A DNA stretch of 64,000 nucleotides, from positions 760,332-824,331 of the forward strand of contig NW_006768789.1 of NCBI RefSeq assembly GCF_000204055.1, read 5' to 3'. The stretch is from Melampsora larici-populina 98AG31 (taxonomy: Eukaryota > Basidiomycota > Pucciniomycetes > Pucciniales > Melampsoraceae). Position 1 is the first letter of the stretch. Each line of letters opens with the position of its first letter. Under the pieces are notes generated by a model. The model was given only the letters and a program-made list of their open reading frames with translations, was not told the origin of the DNA and searched no databases. The translations under genes were made by a program, and so were the position numbers. Of the stretch, positions 46,523-58,905 are shown piece after piece.

Positions 46523-47649
46523 ATGGCCGAGATATGGACTGAGATACGGAAGATTCCTGTTGTCACAAGAACTCTAGTTGCTTTAGCCCTGGGCGTCACT
46601 GGACCAGTTGCTCTTGGGATGCTTGATCCGTACTACGTGTAAGTGAGTTACGCCTATGGTTCAGCATGCACTTTTCCCGGCGTCTTTTTTGGAAATTATG
46701 TCGTGGGCCTCCAACTAACTTTCATTGACCACAATTTTCAGTCTGTGGTCCAGCAGGCATATTCTCAAGAATTTGGAGATATGGCGAGTCATCAGTAAGT
46801 CGTGACACAACCGACCTTGATTGCCATGTTGTAGCCTCACCAAGGATGGCCTCCCGTAGCACCTTTTTTCTTCGCTGGCTCTGGCATGCAGCTTCTTTTC
46901 GATTCGTTCCTACTCTATCGCAATTCGATAGCTCTAGAAACTCAATCCTTCGCAGGACGTTCGGCCGATTACGCCTGGACATTGATATGTTTGATGGGTG
47001 CGGTGGTGGGCACAAATTATCCTCTGAACAGTGTGATATTCTGGGGTCCAATGATGAGTGGACTAGGATTTCTGGTAAGTTTTGTCTCTTATCTATCGGT
47101 AAGCATTTCATTTGCCAATGCGCTCAGGATTCAACTTCTTTAAATGCATACAGTGGTCTCAAATAAACCCTGAAGCCTTGGTATCCCTCTTTGGCTTACC
47201 GCCATTCAAGGCTGCTGTGAGTCTATCCACCATGTCTGTGGCCTATATCCGAGATAATTTTTCTGACGCAATTCCTCCGGTAGTATTTTCCGTTTGCCAT
47301 GCTTGCTTTGGATTTTATTCGAGGAGGCACGAAACTTGCGTCGCAATCACTTTCAGGTATCTTGGCCGGATATGCCGTTCACTATCTTACATACGTCTAC
47401 CCGTCCCCATCCAATGGTGGGCAGAGACCATGGTTCATGTATCCACCTGCATTCTTGGTACGACTTCTGGATGGGCCGGGCCAGACCCCAGGAGGCGGTC
47501 AACGCTTGGGAGCCGGAACAGCCTTTGCTCCACGTTCGCGAGGATGGGGTGGTCAAGCCCCTGTACAGCCCGCCGGTGGAAGCACTGTCGGGGCCGGAAA
47601 TGCGAACACTACTGGACATCGTTGGGGAAGCGGAAATCGTCTTGGTTGA
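46523..47649 (+). CDS. der1: Derlin family protein (ER-associated degradation)
   Basis: Five exons: 46523-46638, 46742-46794, 46860-47074, 47154-47216 and 47284-47649, total 813 nt, 270 aa, phases consistent. It starts MAEIWTEIRKIPVVTR, the usual Derlin amphipathic start, followed by DPYYVLWS, the WR motif in IWRVITPFFFAG, FLLYRNSIALE and SADYAWTLICLMG. The second half has PEALVSLFGLPPFKAAYFPFAMLALDF. These match the DER1 rhomboid-like pseudoprotease fold of six membrane segments. Derlins sit in the ER membrane and help move misfolded proteins to the cytosol for ubiquitin-dependent degradation. The C-terminal 60 or so residues are Gly/Gln-rich and disordered. The paralogue (Derlin-1 or -2 type) is not resolved. 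Confidence 0.92.
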
Positions 47650-47802
47650 TGTTGATTGTTTCTAGTGACTACTTATGATCCCTTGGCATGTAAAAAAGCC
47701 AGTGCCAGAAAAATACGGATTGTTACTTGCAATATGTATACGGATTGACGTATTGACCTCACGCGGCCGCAGCCACTCTTGGAGTTAACGTCGTGCGCCG
47801 GG

Positions 47803-47808
47803 AAAAAA
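47803..47808 (-). terminator. RNA polymerase III terminator of tRNA-Glu
   Basis: TTTTTT on the minus strand, 4 nt after the tRNA 3' end. Confidence 0.8.
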
Positions 47809-47812
47809 TAAA

Positions 47813-47893
47813 CTCCGAGTACGGGAGTCGAACCCGTCTCTACCGCGACCCGGTCATGAGAGGCGGCCATACTAGCCGATATACGAACTCGGA
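47813..47893 (-). tRNA. tRNA-Glu(CTC) with a 9-nt intron
   Basis: Acceptor arms TCCGAGT and ACTCGGA pair perfectly, discriminator G813. The T arm is ACGGG/CCCGT around TTCGACT. The anticodon CTC is at 47858-47860. The anticodon stem (GCCGC with GCGGT, one G-T pair) only closes if nine bases at 47848-47856 are removed, one base 3' of the anticodon, the canonical intron place. The spliced loop CTCTCAC then equals the usual eukaryotic tRNA-Glu loop. No CCA is encoded. It lies between the Derlin and PalC-like genes, opposite to both. Confidence 0.88.
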
Positions 47894-48014
47894 CATTGTG
47901 GGACATTGATTTTTTACGCATTTGACACTTCTCAGAGTGCTCGTTACAGGCCGGAGCCCAAAACCATCTCAAATCTGCCGACACCCTTGAATCTCATTTT
48001 CACTTCAAACCATC

Positions 48015-49903
48015 ATGTCGTTCATTTACGAGTTACCGACGCCAGGAATGGTCAACTTCTATCATCTACTCACAGATCCCACCGGGTCACGCACAGGTCA
48101 ACTCGCGGCTGCCAACGCTTCGAGGGCTGCCATGAGAACCACACTGAAGGAATGCAAGCGATCTGTGGGCCCGATCAATTGGGTCAGGGTAGTGAGGGTA
48201 AGCCCCGCTATTATTGATCGAAAGAACGAAGAGGTCTCCAATGGTTGAAATTGAACTAGGTCATGCGCTGGGCTTTGGGCAGATCTGACCGACATACGTG
48301 TTTTTACAGGCTCTTGAAGATTACCTGCCCCACCTTCTTGGTATCATGAAGTCACTCGAGATAGACGATCTTCTGATGCCTAATGAAGTTGGTCAGTCCT
48401 TACCATCTCAAGGATAAGAACCATCATGGAGGTGTATACACGCTCGATATGTTATGTGATGTCTGACGGGTTCCAATCGTACTAAGTCTTTAGTTGGAGA
48501 TCGACCTTGTCATCACGTAGGCTGAAATCGGCCCCCAGAATATCCCTATCGTCTTTGTGAGTCAGCTATATAAGTTGCTCGTTCGATTGAGGTTGCGTGG
48601 CTGACCGAAGTCTAGCTAAAAATAGTCATTACGAATTGGCCTTTGTTCTGCTCACGCTCGCTTTTGCGCATTCGAATACCGCAGAAACTACTATTGCATC
48701 CATTGGTCAATATGAACTGGGTAGTGAAACTGATCGACGAGCGGGCGATGAAAAACTCACCACGGCTGTTGACGCACTTTGCCGTGCCAGCGGTATTTTT
48801 GATTACCTTAGCAGTCAGACAATTCCCAATTGGGAAGCATCTCAGCCTGAAGGCGGTCGGCTCTTGCGCCAATCTCGTCCCCCGGAGCTGTCCAGTGAGC
48901 TTACTGCCGGTCTGGCTAAGTTGAGTGAAGCGCTGTTCTCCTCCACTTAACTTTGAATCTTCATGACAATTTGATACCGTGCGGTCACGTTCGAACAGAG
49001 CTTGTGTGCTGTGTTTTAATCCTTTCTTTGAACGCTCGTTAAATAAACCACATCGGTGAAAAACATGCAAACTTATCCAGTGTTTTCTTTTTGCTGTTTT
49101 CGAAACTTTTCAGGGTATCGTTGGCCGATGCCGAAAGGCTTGCTGTTCGGCGTCTTTTGTCAAGATCAGTCATGGAACATCACACAACTCCTGGCGCAGG
49201 GCTTCCCAAGTCTCATCCCTCACCCGGTCTTCTAGCCAAATTGCAATTGAACATCCACACGCTTTATTCTGGTGCCTTTGACTCGCTGTCACTAGTCATC
49301 TCTGGCTCGGGAGCTAATGCGGAGGTATCAGGGGCATTCCGAGACTATTTGCGTGACGGTCGTCAATTTTCACTTGGCTTAGGGTACAAATGGCTTGGGA
49401 TCGATGCAGGAGAGCAATCCAGTCGATACGCGGAAGCGGTTGGTTGGCTTAGTCTTGCACGTGAGAGCTTAAAAGCTGTTGGTGGAGGGGGGCGGACTAT
49501 GGTTGTTGTGAGGAATGGTGCAATTAAAAGTGAACGAGCACGTAAGAAGGGAAAGACAGAACATGAGTTGGATGAAGTAGACAGGTTCATGAAGGCTTAC
49601 GAGCAAATAAACCGAACGGTAAGCACTTTTAAATCAGGTTCCATGCAGACGAAACGCTGATAGATTGTTGTCATCATGAAGGTCACGTTCGAGGCAGTAC
49701 CATCCTCTGGAAGTCTACTATCGCGCGTTCCAGGAGGCAGAGCTGCCCTCAGCCCGCGCGCCTATACACTGCCAACAGCCTTGCAGCGCGATTTTGGATC
49801 AAACTATACCCCCACGTCCGGTGATATAGCGGAGAGTGACGAGGAAGAGGAAGGGGGTGGTGGGGTGGATCCCCAATATGCACTCCGAGATTACTATTAC
49901 TGA
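48015..49903 (+). CDS. palC: BRO1-domain protein, PalC-like (ambient pH signalling)
   Basis: Six exons: 48015-48197, 48310-48391, 48487-48556, 48611-48934, 49114-49618 and 49682-49903, 1386 nt, 461 aa. The start MSFIYELPTPG and the segments LEDYLPHLLGI, VVFSWRSTLSS, NSHYELAFVLLTLAFAHSN, LADAERLAVRRLLS, FSLGLGYKWLGID and AVGWLSLARESL follow the order of the BRO1 domain of fungal PalC. PalC links the Rim/Pal pH-sensing complex to the ESCRT-III protein Vps32. The C-terminus ends with a poly-Glu/Gly stretch and DPQYALRDYYY. The fourth intron starts at GTTCTC, a poor donor, and was chosen because it alone keeps frame and helix; the other junctions are ordinary. Bro1 or Alix is less likely given the length. 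Confidence 0.82.
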
Positions 49904-52150
49904 AAAATTGTACGACAATACTGTGAGAAGGATCTGGTCTCGCTGACAGTTAGCCTGGTGCTTCCCCATCGTTGTGCTGCTAAGCTCAATGCCCCTTGTA
50001 TACAAACAAAAAGACGTCCAGATAAACTATCAACATCAGCTGACTTTGTATCAAGAGCTCCTGAGAATATCTAAGATTCTATATAAAACAACTCGCTGAA
50101 AACACTTCCAACAATTGCTCAATTGCTCAAGTTCATTGTGCCAGATTCATTTTATGGGCCTCCAGTCATCTGGTACCGGCCATACATAGGACTGCAAGTT
50201 TGGAAATAGCAGGCCGGTGAGAGATATGTGCAAAACTGCATTTGCCACAGAAGAGAGCTTCTGCAGTTATACAATACTCAGTTTATTAGGAAATCTGTTG
50301 CCTCGACTGTGAAGCAGAGAGGGCATGCGCAAGGTGTGAGTGACAAAACAGTAAAGACTGGATGGAATCATTCCACACTCAATAAAATGTACCTGCAATA
50401 GCTGAAGGTATGTGAGATCAGCAACCAGTGGGCTGACTCTTCATGGGGTTGCACGTCTCTGATCCTACATATGCGAAGATATACTTTGGATTATCTTTTT
50501 CTTGGACTCATGGAAGGTTACATTTCAGCAAATACATCACAGTCATCTTGGGAGCTCAAGCTGTCTCAGCTAGTGGGAAAGAGCCAACATTAGGATTCGA
50601 CTTCGTCATCAATTGTTATCACCACACCGTCATCATTGACATCTGATCAAGATATCAAGTCATTATAAAGGTTAAACAACTCTTGCCGATCATTCAATCA
50701 GAAATTTGAGCAAGTCAACAATTTATCAAGACTCGAAGATCCCCAATAAGCCTTCAGTTGCTACAGTCAGCCCAATCTTGATTCTTGAATGACTGATATT
50801 TTCACCACTGTCTTCTGTTGCCAAAGCATTATAGAACGGATTGGACCATTTCAGGTCAATAATTATCAGTAATCTGACCTATGTAGGTTATTGTTTGGAA
50901 TTGAAAATAACCCGACTGGATGATGAATCCTCCGCTTGTGCTTCGTAAGTAGTCGCACTCGTACCCTACCATGCTTATGAGGCCATATACAGCGCTTTCT
51001 TCATGCAGTTTCCGGTTGAAGGATAGATATCACATTTGAAAAATTCATAGGGAGCCGCTGCTCGCGAGCGAGAGCGCGGAGCTATGTCGAGTTTATCCCT
51101 GGAGCCTGAGGCACAACTAGCTAACGCCAGCCCCCGCGGAGTGATCACCCTGCGCCCTTTGCTTCGAAGGACGCCGTGACCTTCGGTTCTTGTTAAGTTG
51201 AGGGGATAGTTTTTGTATTGCAGAGCCAGGTAAAATGTTCCAGCGACCTCATTGACGAGACAATGTCCAGTGAGGCATTTCATTCTCATCGAAGGTTGAT
51301 GCCCTTCGTCCCCGAAACAAACTACGCGTTGTAAAACACAATAGTTGTGATTTGATGAGCTTATGCACTCATAGGAGCTGGTGTATTCTCCCGCACCTGT
51401 GAATAGTGAATTGACAGGCAAGGCCTTTGTCCACCTCTTCATACCCAACGCCTGATATCTTATCCACTATACCAAGACCAACCGGCTGGTCCGGAATAGT
51501 TCAAGCTGAGTTGAATAGAAATTCCCTTCTCAAGTACATTATTCAACACATTTACCGCCTTGCCAAGTCGCCACTGTTTTGCTGACCATCGTGTTCCACA
51601 ACAGTACTTTGCGTTATCGCCCAGTTGGTGTCAAAGTGTTGGTCACTTCCCACTTGCAGGGGGACGGATCCCAACCACACCCGATCCCCTTCGTGACTGT
51701 CCGGCCAGTTGAGTCTAAGCATGTCAGTCCGTTCAATTCATGAGATCATGAGCTCAAAGATTCTCATGGGATCAACGAAGCTTACTTTCTTTACTTACAC
51801 CTACTTCCATTTGGTGATTTGCACTGTGGGCATCTTCTAATCATCCTGCTCATACACATCTTCTTTTCTGTCTTTACTTGCCACATTGGATACACGACTC
51901 GTATATCCGCTTTATAGCTTGCACTCCTTTTCCCGCGGTGGCTCACAACGGTGAGTGCACTGATACGAAACATTCTTCTCTTGCACTTCTGTTTGTATAA
52001 AATCAAAGATTTTTTCCACATAGCTGGTCAAGCTGATTCCATTTTGGGAGACCTGTGCGCTCAGACACTCCAGCAAGGAACTTCTTTCTAATTTTTGCCA
52101 TCCCCTTTGTTCTTCATTACCTATAGACAACCTAAATAGAGGCAAAAGTA
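49904..52150. other. intergenic; one cysteine-containing ORF of doubtful status
   Basis: The minus strand 51448-50975 is open for 157 codons, with about nine cysteines (CISS, CVLQ, CLTGHC, CDIYPSTGNC) but no signal peptide and no good start. A possible splice acceptor (ATATCAG) precedes it near 51465. It might be an exon of a small secreted protein or chance. The area 51060-51180 is GC-rich. Nothing else is supported. Confidence 0.3.
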
Positions 52151-52853
52151 GATCTTTTTACACATCTTCTTCAATTTTACGAACCTCAATTATTGCATTG
52201 CAATTTGGAAGCGTCCTTTTTCTCTCAAGCGGTGGGCTTTCTAACCGCTCGTTCCTCATTTCTTTCATCTTCACTGACATTCCACCTGCGTTTTGACATC
52301 TCACTTATCTTTTTTGGCTCCATTCCTTCCTGATATCTTAGTCGTTGTTTCTAAAATCCTCAGTACGGTTTTTATCATCACAAAGCAGATCCAATTGCAA
52401 CACCTTCGTTCTTTTTCGTGCCGCTACTTCCAACTTTATCTTTTTATTTTTCCTATCTTTAGCCTTTGACACCACCAATAATCAAATATTCGACCTATTT
52501 CTAGTGCAACTTTCCTGCTCACGTATACGACATCTGAGGACCCGCTTCCGTCTAGATTTACGGTAACGCTACCCACGATTACTCATTACAAGAGACTACC
52601 TCAAGACATACTTCAGCTGAAGTACCCTTCAGATTTTGCTACACTCTCTTGATCATAGTCCCCTCACATCACATTCGAATCGGACCCTTTCAATCAGATC
52701 AGATTGGTATTATCTTCTCCCGGGTTTTCCTTCGCAACCTTCGCCTCCCCACCCTCGCGATACCACCTTTTTTACTCATTTCTCCTCTTCGTCACTAAGA
52801 ACCGTCACATCTAAACTACATACGCACATCTTTCGATTTCAAGAATTTTCATT
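52151..52853 (+). promoter_or_regulatory. pyrimidine-rich leader/promoter of the glycoprotein gene
   Basis: About 700 bp with long CT-rich stretches on the coding strand up to the ATG. Such CT tracts are common before transcription starts of strongly expressed fungal genes. No TATA box is seen. Confidence 0.45.
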
Positions 52854-54006
52854 ATGTCGTCGTACGCTGCCAGATCCCACGCTCAAAATGGCGGTGTTGA
52901 TCAGTACTCTCCGCCTCGCCACAATGAGAACGGTAATAATTACAATGGTGCCTACGGGCGAGATGGTGCCCCTGCTTCCAAATTTATGACACCTATCGAA
53001 AGTGTTTATCATCCACCAGCTCCTCACCGCCCAAATATTGCACCCGCGGAACATACTTTACCTCAATCTCGCTTCCATCACGGAGAAATTCCCCTCGGGC
53101 CTCAACAGAACACTACTTCCGATTGGAACCCAACTGCTTCCCATCCTTCGCGCCGTTCACCTTCACCTGCTGCTGGACACCCACGTTATTGCTCTCCGCT
53201 ACCTGAATACCCTCGCGGTAGAGCTTCGCCTTCATCTCCTCCCATGTATTACGACGCTGAAGGAAATGAAAAGTATCATGCAAACGATGCTTCATTCTCC
53301 GCCCCCAAGCCTGTATTTGTCGACCCTGCGCCCAGACCCGTAGTCAACGCTGGGAACGCATCTTATTTACATGGTCAACCGATGGGAAGCGACAAGACAA
53401 TGAGTGAGAAAGGTCCCATCACCAACTTCCGGGACGCCGATGGCCAGGACGTTTGGCGACGGATTGGTCATGAAATAAAAACCAAACCGGATGAGTACGT
53501 CCACACCCTAATGACTGTAGCACCGCCGAGAGTTAAGACACTGATTGTAATATCTTTCACCTTATTACAGCACTTGGTTGTCCAGAAATGCTGCTGCCGG
53601 TAATAAATTCAAATGTGGCACGTGGATCGTAGCTGTCATTGTACTTGCGGCTATTGGTGGCTTTATCGCCTACATCGTTCTACGTCATACAACTCCCAGC
53701 GCACCCAGAGCTCGTGAGTTAATAGCACTTAGTGATCACCATCACCTCATTTTATAAGAACTCATGTTTTTTCCAAACCTCGTGCATGCTCCAGTGACCT
53801 GGGCAAACGGTGCAGCAGAGGTTCCCACCTTTGGTGCAAACTCCACTACCAACGCCAACTCTACTGTGGCAAATGTCACTCCCACCCCAGGCAATGTGGC
53901 TGGCCCAGCAAGCCACAGAACTTTGGCTGTTGCCGTCGCTGATCCCAACACACCTCGTTCGCGTTCCAGCCGACATCGTGCTCGCGCGTTGCATCACATC
54001 GACTAG
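52854..54006 (+). CDS. single-pass membrane glycoprotein-like protein, function unknown
   Basis: Exons 52854-53494, 53571-53713 and 53795-54006, 996 nt, 331 aa, phases 2 and 1 consistent. The first 200 residues are Pro/Ser/His/Asn-rich and disordered (ASHPSRRSPSPAAGHPR, SSPPMYY). No signal peptide is present. Exon 2 encodes one membrane helix, WIVAVIVLAAIGGFIAYIVL, preceded by a charged KFKCG. Exon 3 is short, Asn/Ser/Thr-rich, with N-glycosylation sequons (NST twice, NVT) and a basic SRSSRHRARA end. This suggests type II topology: disordered cytosolic N-terminus and small lumenal or extracellular tail. No family recognised. Confidence 0.8.
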
Positions 54007-56910
54007 GGACGCCCTTACACTGGGGCGTTGCTCGTGTCAAGCTTTCTCGGCATCACTTTCAAGCTCTTGCTATCCCCTCACCCGCCATTGTAATCAAAGC
54101 ACCCCACGAATATTCCAACTGCTCGCCGCACCACACTTCATTCATTTATATATTCGTTATTCCAGTGGTGTGGATAGCTCACCCTCGTTGATAGTATTCT
54201 ACTCGGTACAAGATTTTTATTCAACAAGTGACACAAGGCATTTGTTGATTTTGATCAATCATACTACAACCACAGTAACTTGGTTGTCAACTTTCATTTT
54301 TTCTTTATCTCGTCTTATCCTATTTCTCTTTTCTCATGGTGCATATCGCCTTCGATTCTTCTTTTCATTTTTTTTTGGTTTTTTTGGCTTTTTTGTATCT
54401 CTTCTTTGTGAACTTATGTAGAGTGAATGTGAAAAAAGCATCAACTGTTTACTTATACATACAATATATCAATATAATTTATCGAGCTGTGGTCTTTCTT
54501 GCAAATTCAATTTTTATGTTGCAGACCCTTCACACTACATATGGTTTTTTGTTTATGATTAAAAGTTGAAGCGATTTTGCATTTGGACACTAACGCCAAA
54601 ATTTACCACGAAATATATAAAACTTCATCTCACACAAACATCCATCTCAGAAGAAAGTTGGCATTTAGGCTTCCTCCTGGCCAGAAACCCATCAAGAAGG
54701 GTTTCTGACGGCCACCACATTTTCATTTTCTCCCCGCTACTTGCCTCCCGCTTTGCAGGTTGTGTTTCAGGATTTAATTTGCTTTTTACTTTGCATCTAT
54801 TACTGAAACCCATCCTGGCACAGATCTTACATCACGTTTCCTTCTGTGTCATATCTGAATTCAGAAAGTTGTCAACACAAGTTCAGCTGCTTGCAACATA
54901 CATGATAATCAGAACCTCTCTGTTTTCCAACAATTTTGTATGTTACTTGCAGTGAAATGTAGGTCCTTTCCAGATACATTCAATTAAAAATAAATATGTC
55001 ACATTATCACTTGTTCAACAAGAGAGCTTTCTCAACAACATATCATGTCTGATCCAACTTGAAAGCACAAGGACCAAAGTCTAAGTCTCAAAAACCCATC
55101 CTATCTTATTACACAAAAACACTTGTAGAATATCTCTTTCAGTATCATTTCTGTCTGTCTTAATTTAATGCCAGATAATAAAGTTTGAAAACTCAATACC
55201 AAATCAATCTGATTCCAAGTTCCAACATGGTCATTGAATCACATCAATTTTGTATTACAGATATTGATCTTCTGTGTAAAATTTGTACAAAGGTTAACTG
55301 GTTTACATTCTGATGTGAATTTTCCTTGTGTGATCAAATTGAATATCCTCTCATTTACAACATTCTCACATGTTTTCTTATCTTGTTAATATTGGTTTAG
55401 CATCCAAATGAGTTTATTCCCAATTTAACTTTTCATTTATACATTTTCAAGAAACAAAATTTGTAAAACCTCAAGTAATTTGTTTAATTTGTTGTTGTAC
55501 ATTACTTAACATGTCTTTTTGATCTTTGTAAGTCTTTTTTTTCTTGTCATTCATAAATCCAGTAAAAGTTGATTTTTCTTTTGAAATAATTGACTCTGAG
55601 TATATATTGTACAACATTGATCTAGATGAGATTCATGATTCTGTTGAATTTGATGATTTGAGTGAATCTTGTTGGGATTCTCATTTCACTCACTTCATAT
55701 CTGTATGGTAAGTGTCAATTATAACATGCACAGCTTGCAATATTTAGCACAGCATCCACCTACATATAAGTACTACTACTTACACATCTAATATATTTTG
55801 ATGGAGAAATATAAATCATTATGAAGACCTCATTGATACAGACATATTCAGTCAGTCTGTTCTGTTGAATTCTCGAAGAGCTTGACTAGATAGATGAAGG
55901 TGAAGATCTTATGATTTAGAAAGCTGCTCAAGTCATCAAAGATTTTCAAGCAAGTTTATCAGCAAAAGAAGAGCCCTATGGCTTGAAATCTTTAGTGAGT
56001 GGGGTTGTAAGCCAAGATATTATTATCATGTTACCAAGCCATGTCTAAACTTTTCTGTGAATGAAAGACACTAGTTTATGAGTGTGATTAGGTGTGATTT
56101 CAAACTTGACATCAAGGATCGCTCTAGGCTGAGCTTGTAGAAGGAATTATATTTATCTGTGATCTCAACCTAGCAGTATGTAGCCACTATATGATATAAG
56201 TATAGATATATATCAGCCGGGTAGGTGATCATTGTCATTTGTAACTGATGCACAAGCGATTGCACACGGAGATTGACAGGTGGATTGACATTAGCTGAGA
56301 AAAGATCACATATTTTTCTTCACATCCGAAACATGAAACTGGTCCGAAGCTTTAGGTGGGTAAGAAATTGTAGAATGAGTGAATGATCCGGATGACAAGA
56401 TCGAAGAAAGAGAGAGTTACAACTGATTGGAATCGAGTGTGAAGGAGAATGAATGGTCATTGGTCAGCAAAGAGAGAGAAATGTAGAATTTAATCTGATG
56501 CTCTATAAGTAAGAAAGTGGTTGAAGTTTAAGCGAGATTGAGAGTTCCCTTTGAATGTTGATGAGCATGGATATTGGATTCCCTTTGATTTTAAATAAAT
56601 TCTTAAGCCAGTTGTTCTCCTGAATTTGAATGATACATAATCAGATTACAACAAGTTTAGTTAAGTATCTTGATTTAGTCAAGTCTTTATCAATCTCTTA
56701 TTCTTATCTTTCCTTCGATCAACTGGTTTCATTGGATTTTCTACTTTACCAATCCAATCCACTGTTATCTCATTATTATTCTCAACTTTTACTTATCATC
56801 ATCATCATCATCATCATCATTCTAATTTCTAAAAACCTATCATCCCTGATCATTTGTTATCATCTTACATTTAAATCATCACTTTGTTCTGAATTGGGTC
56901 AACAACAACG
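54007..56910. other. intergenic; bZIP promoter with an ATC microsatellite
   Basis: AT-rich with no supported gene. (ATC)n with about nine units lies at 56795-56821, some 90 bp before the bZIP start codon. Confidence 0.5.
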
Positions 56911-58905
56911 ATGACTAGCTTCGAGCTCAACAGCCTTGATTCTCAATCATTCTTTGTCAATCCAACTCTTGATGATGATAATAAACGTTTACAAGAGTGG
57001 TTAAATCTCGATCAAGCTGGTGATGATATTGGAATTCCTGATAATCCAATCCAAGCTTTTGTTCAACAAGATTCAAAGTCAGTCTTCTTCACCTCTCTCC
57101 TCTCATCTGTCTAAGTAGCTATGGATTCTAACACTCATCTTTTATCCATTTTGATAGTAGTTATCTCTTTGAATCTGACAAGTTCGACACTCACTTTGCT
57201 ACCAATGCTTTTATGCACGACTCTCAATGCGATCCTAACAAGCTACTCTCAACTCATCCTTCAACTCAAGCTCATCTAGATCAATCAATCCTCTCACTCG
57301 ATCCATCAGTCATAATGGATTGCGCTCCTCATGACCCTCAAAATATCTCCATGGCCTTGAACAATCCATTTCATCCAGAATCTAATAAGCTACCTTGCCC
57401 TCAATCGACCATTGCACCTTCATCGCTCTCTCCTCAGCTTGATCAATCAATCTCTATGATCAAGTTATCATCCGAGCCATCTCAAGAAGACATTCTTGTC
57501 TCATGCTTACCTCCGAATGCGGATCGGCCTTACCCACTTGACCCCTTGCTCGCCTCAGCTACCTTTTCTCCTTCTGCTCAAAACAATCTTCAACCTCCTT
57601 TTACCAAACCTCTTCCGTTATCTCAAATTCGTCAACCTAATCAAAAAACCAACATTCCAAACGACGAGAACGAGAATGAATACATGAAATCACCATCTCG
57701 TTCAGTCTCTTGCCCTACAGAAACTTGCGAAGAGACTTCCGGCTCATCAAACCACAAACGTACACCATCACATCCACACGCTCTGATTATGGTACCGGAA
57801 TGGGAAGACAGACCAAGTGCAGAAGAGTATAAAATGCTAAGTAGTAAAGAAAAGCGTCAACTTCGTAACAAGATCAGTGCACGTAACTTTCGTCATCGTC
57901 GCAAAGGTTTGACTTGATTTTAACTTTTCAACTTGAATGGTTATGATGATTAGCTGATTTTGATTGATTTGAATTGTAGAACATATCTCTACATTAGAGC
58001 AGCAACTCATCAATCGAGACAAGACCATCGACTCGTTACGTCATGATCTCGGACAAGTGAAAACTGAGAATGTAGAATTGAAGGCAGAGATTGATTTGCT
58101 CAAGACTAAGTGGTCAGATCTCATGAAGAAGATTGAAGAAATGTCTCTGGGTGCTACCTCCACCGCATCCTCTCTCACCTCTTCACCTTCGACACATGCA
58201 CAACCATCTTCCACATCAATGCCACTTTCACCACGATTACGTTCTGCTACTAAAGCTAGTATGATGCTACAAATGCCTAATCTTCATAAAGATGTAGGAA
58301 CTCATAGTCGTAAACCGTTCAATGGTGTTGGTGGAATGACGGGAGGTGGCAATGTTGGCGTTCATACCACGTAAGCAATTGATCGAAGTGTAAAACCAAG
58401 GCCTATGCATTAACTGACAGCCTGGTTCTTCTGCAGTCTTATTCCAGATGTACCCATCAATGTTTATGGCAACCCATCGGCACTCAAATCAAGAATATCG
58501 ACTGATTCAACCATTGATCAGACACTTTCGCCACAAGCCTTGATCGAGCAGAAGCACTTATCAAAATCAGACACCAATGCCAACAATTCCGATCAGCCCT
58601 TGTTACACCTCAACAACCTTGAAGCTCTTCTCATGGCTTACTCTGCTCCTCTCATCAAGGCGAATAATATGGAAAGAGTTGAACATACAATTGAAAACTT
58701 AGGCTCACGTATAAGTCAAATCGTAGTAGATGCATTCAAGTCTTCAAATGAAAGTGAAATAGATGAAGAGAAATTATTAGGTTGTTTGGATGGTAGATAT
58801 GTATTAGAAGTAGTCGAACGCGCACCTCCTGCTTATGATGCACCTTTATTAGATCAACTTACATTACAACTTTCTAGAATCAATCTTGAAAGTACTTCAA
58901 CTTGA
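56911..58905 (+). CDS. bZIP transcription factor
   Basis: Four exons: 56911-57077, 57158-57906, 57980-58370 and 58437-58905, 1776 nt, 591 aa, phases consistent. The basic region at residues 286-305 (KEKRQLRNKISARNFRHRRK) has the invariant N and R of NxxSARxFRxRR and is followed after an intron by a leucine zipper with heptad positions L311, R318, L325, V332 and L339. The preceding WEDRPSAEEYKMLSSKEKRQ segment is the signature of a conserved basidiomycete bZIP group. The first 280 residues are Pro/Ser-rich and probably activating. The C-terminal helical part may add dimer contacts. An intron splits basic region and zipper between Lys305 and Glu306. Targets are unknown. Confidence 0.93.

Noticed and set aside
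51791..52145. Minus ORFs with CxxC pairs as a zinc-finger gene
   Set aside because: The cysteine pairs lie in different frames and no splice pattern joins them convincingly.
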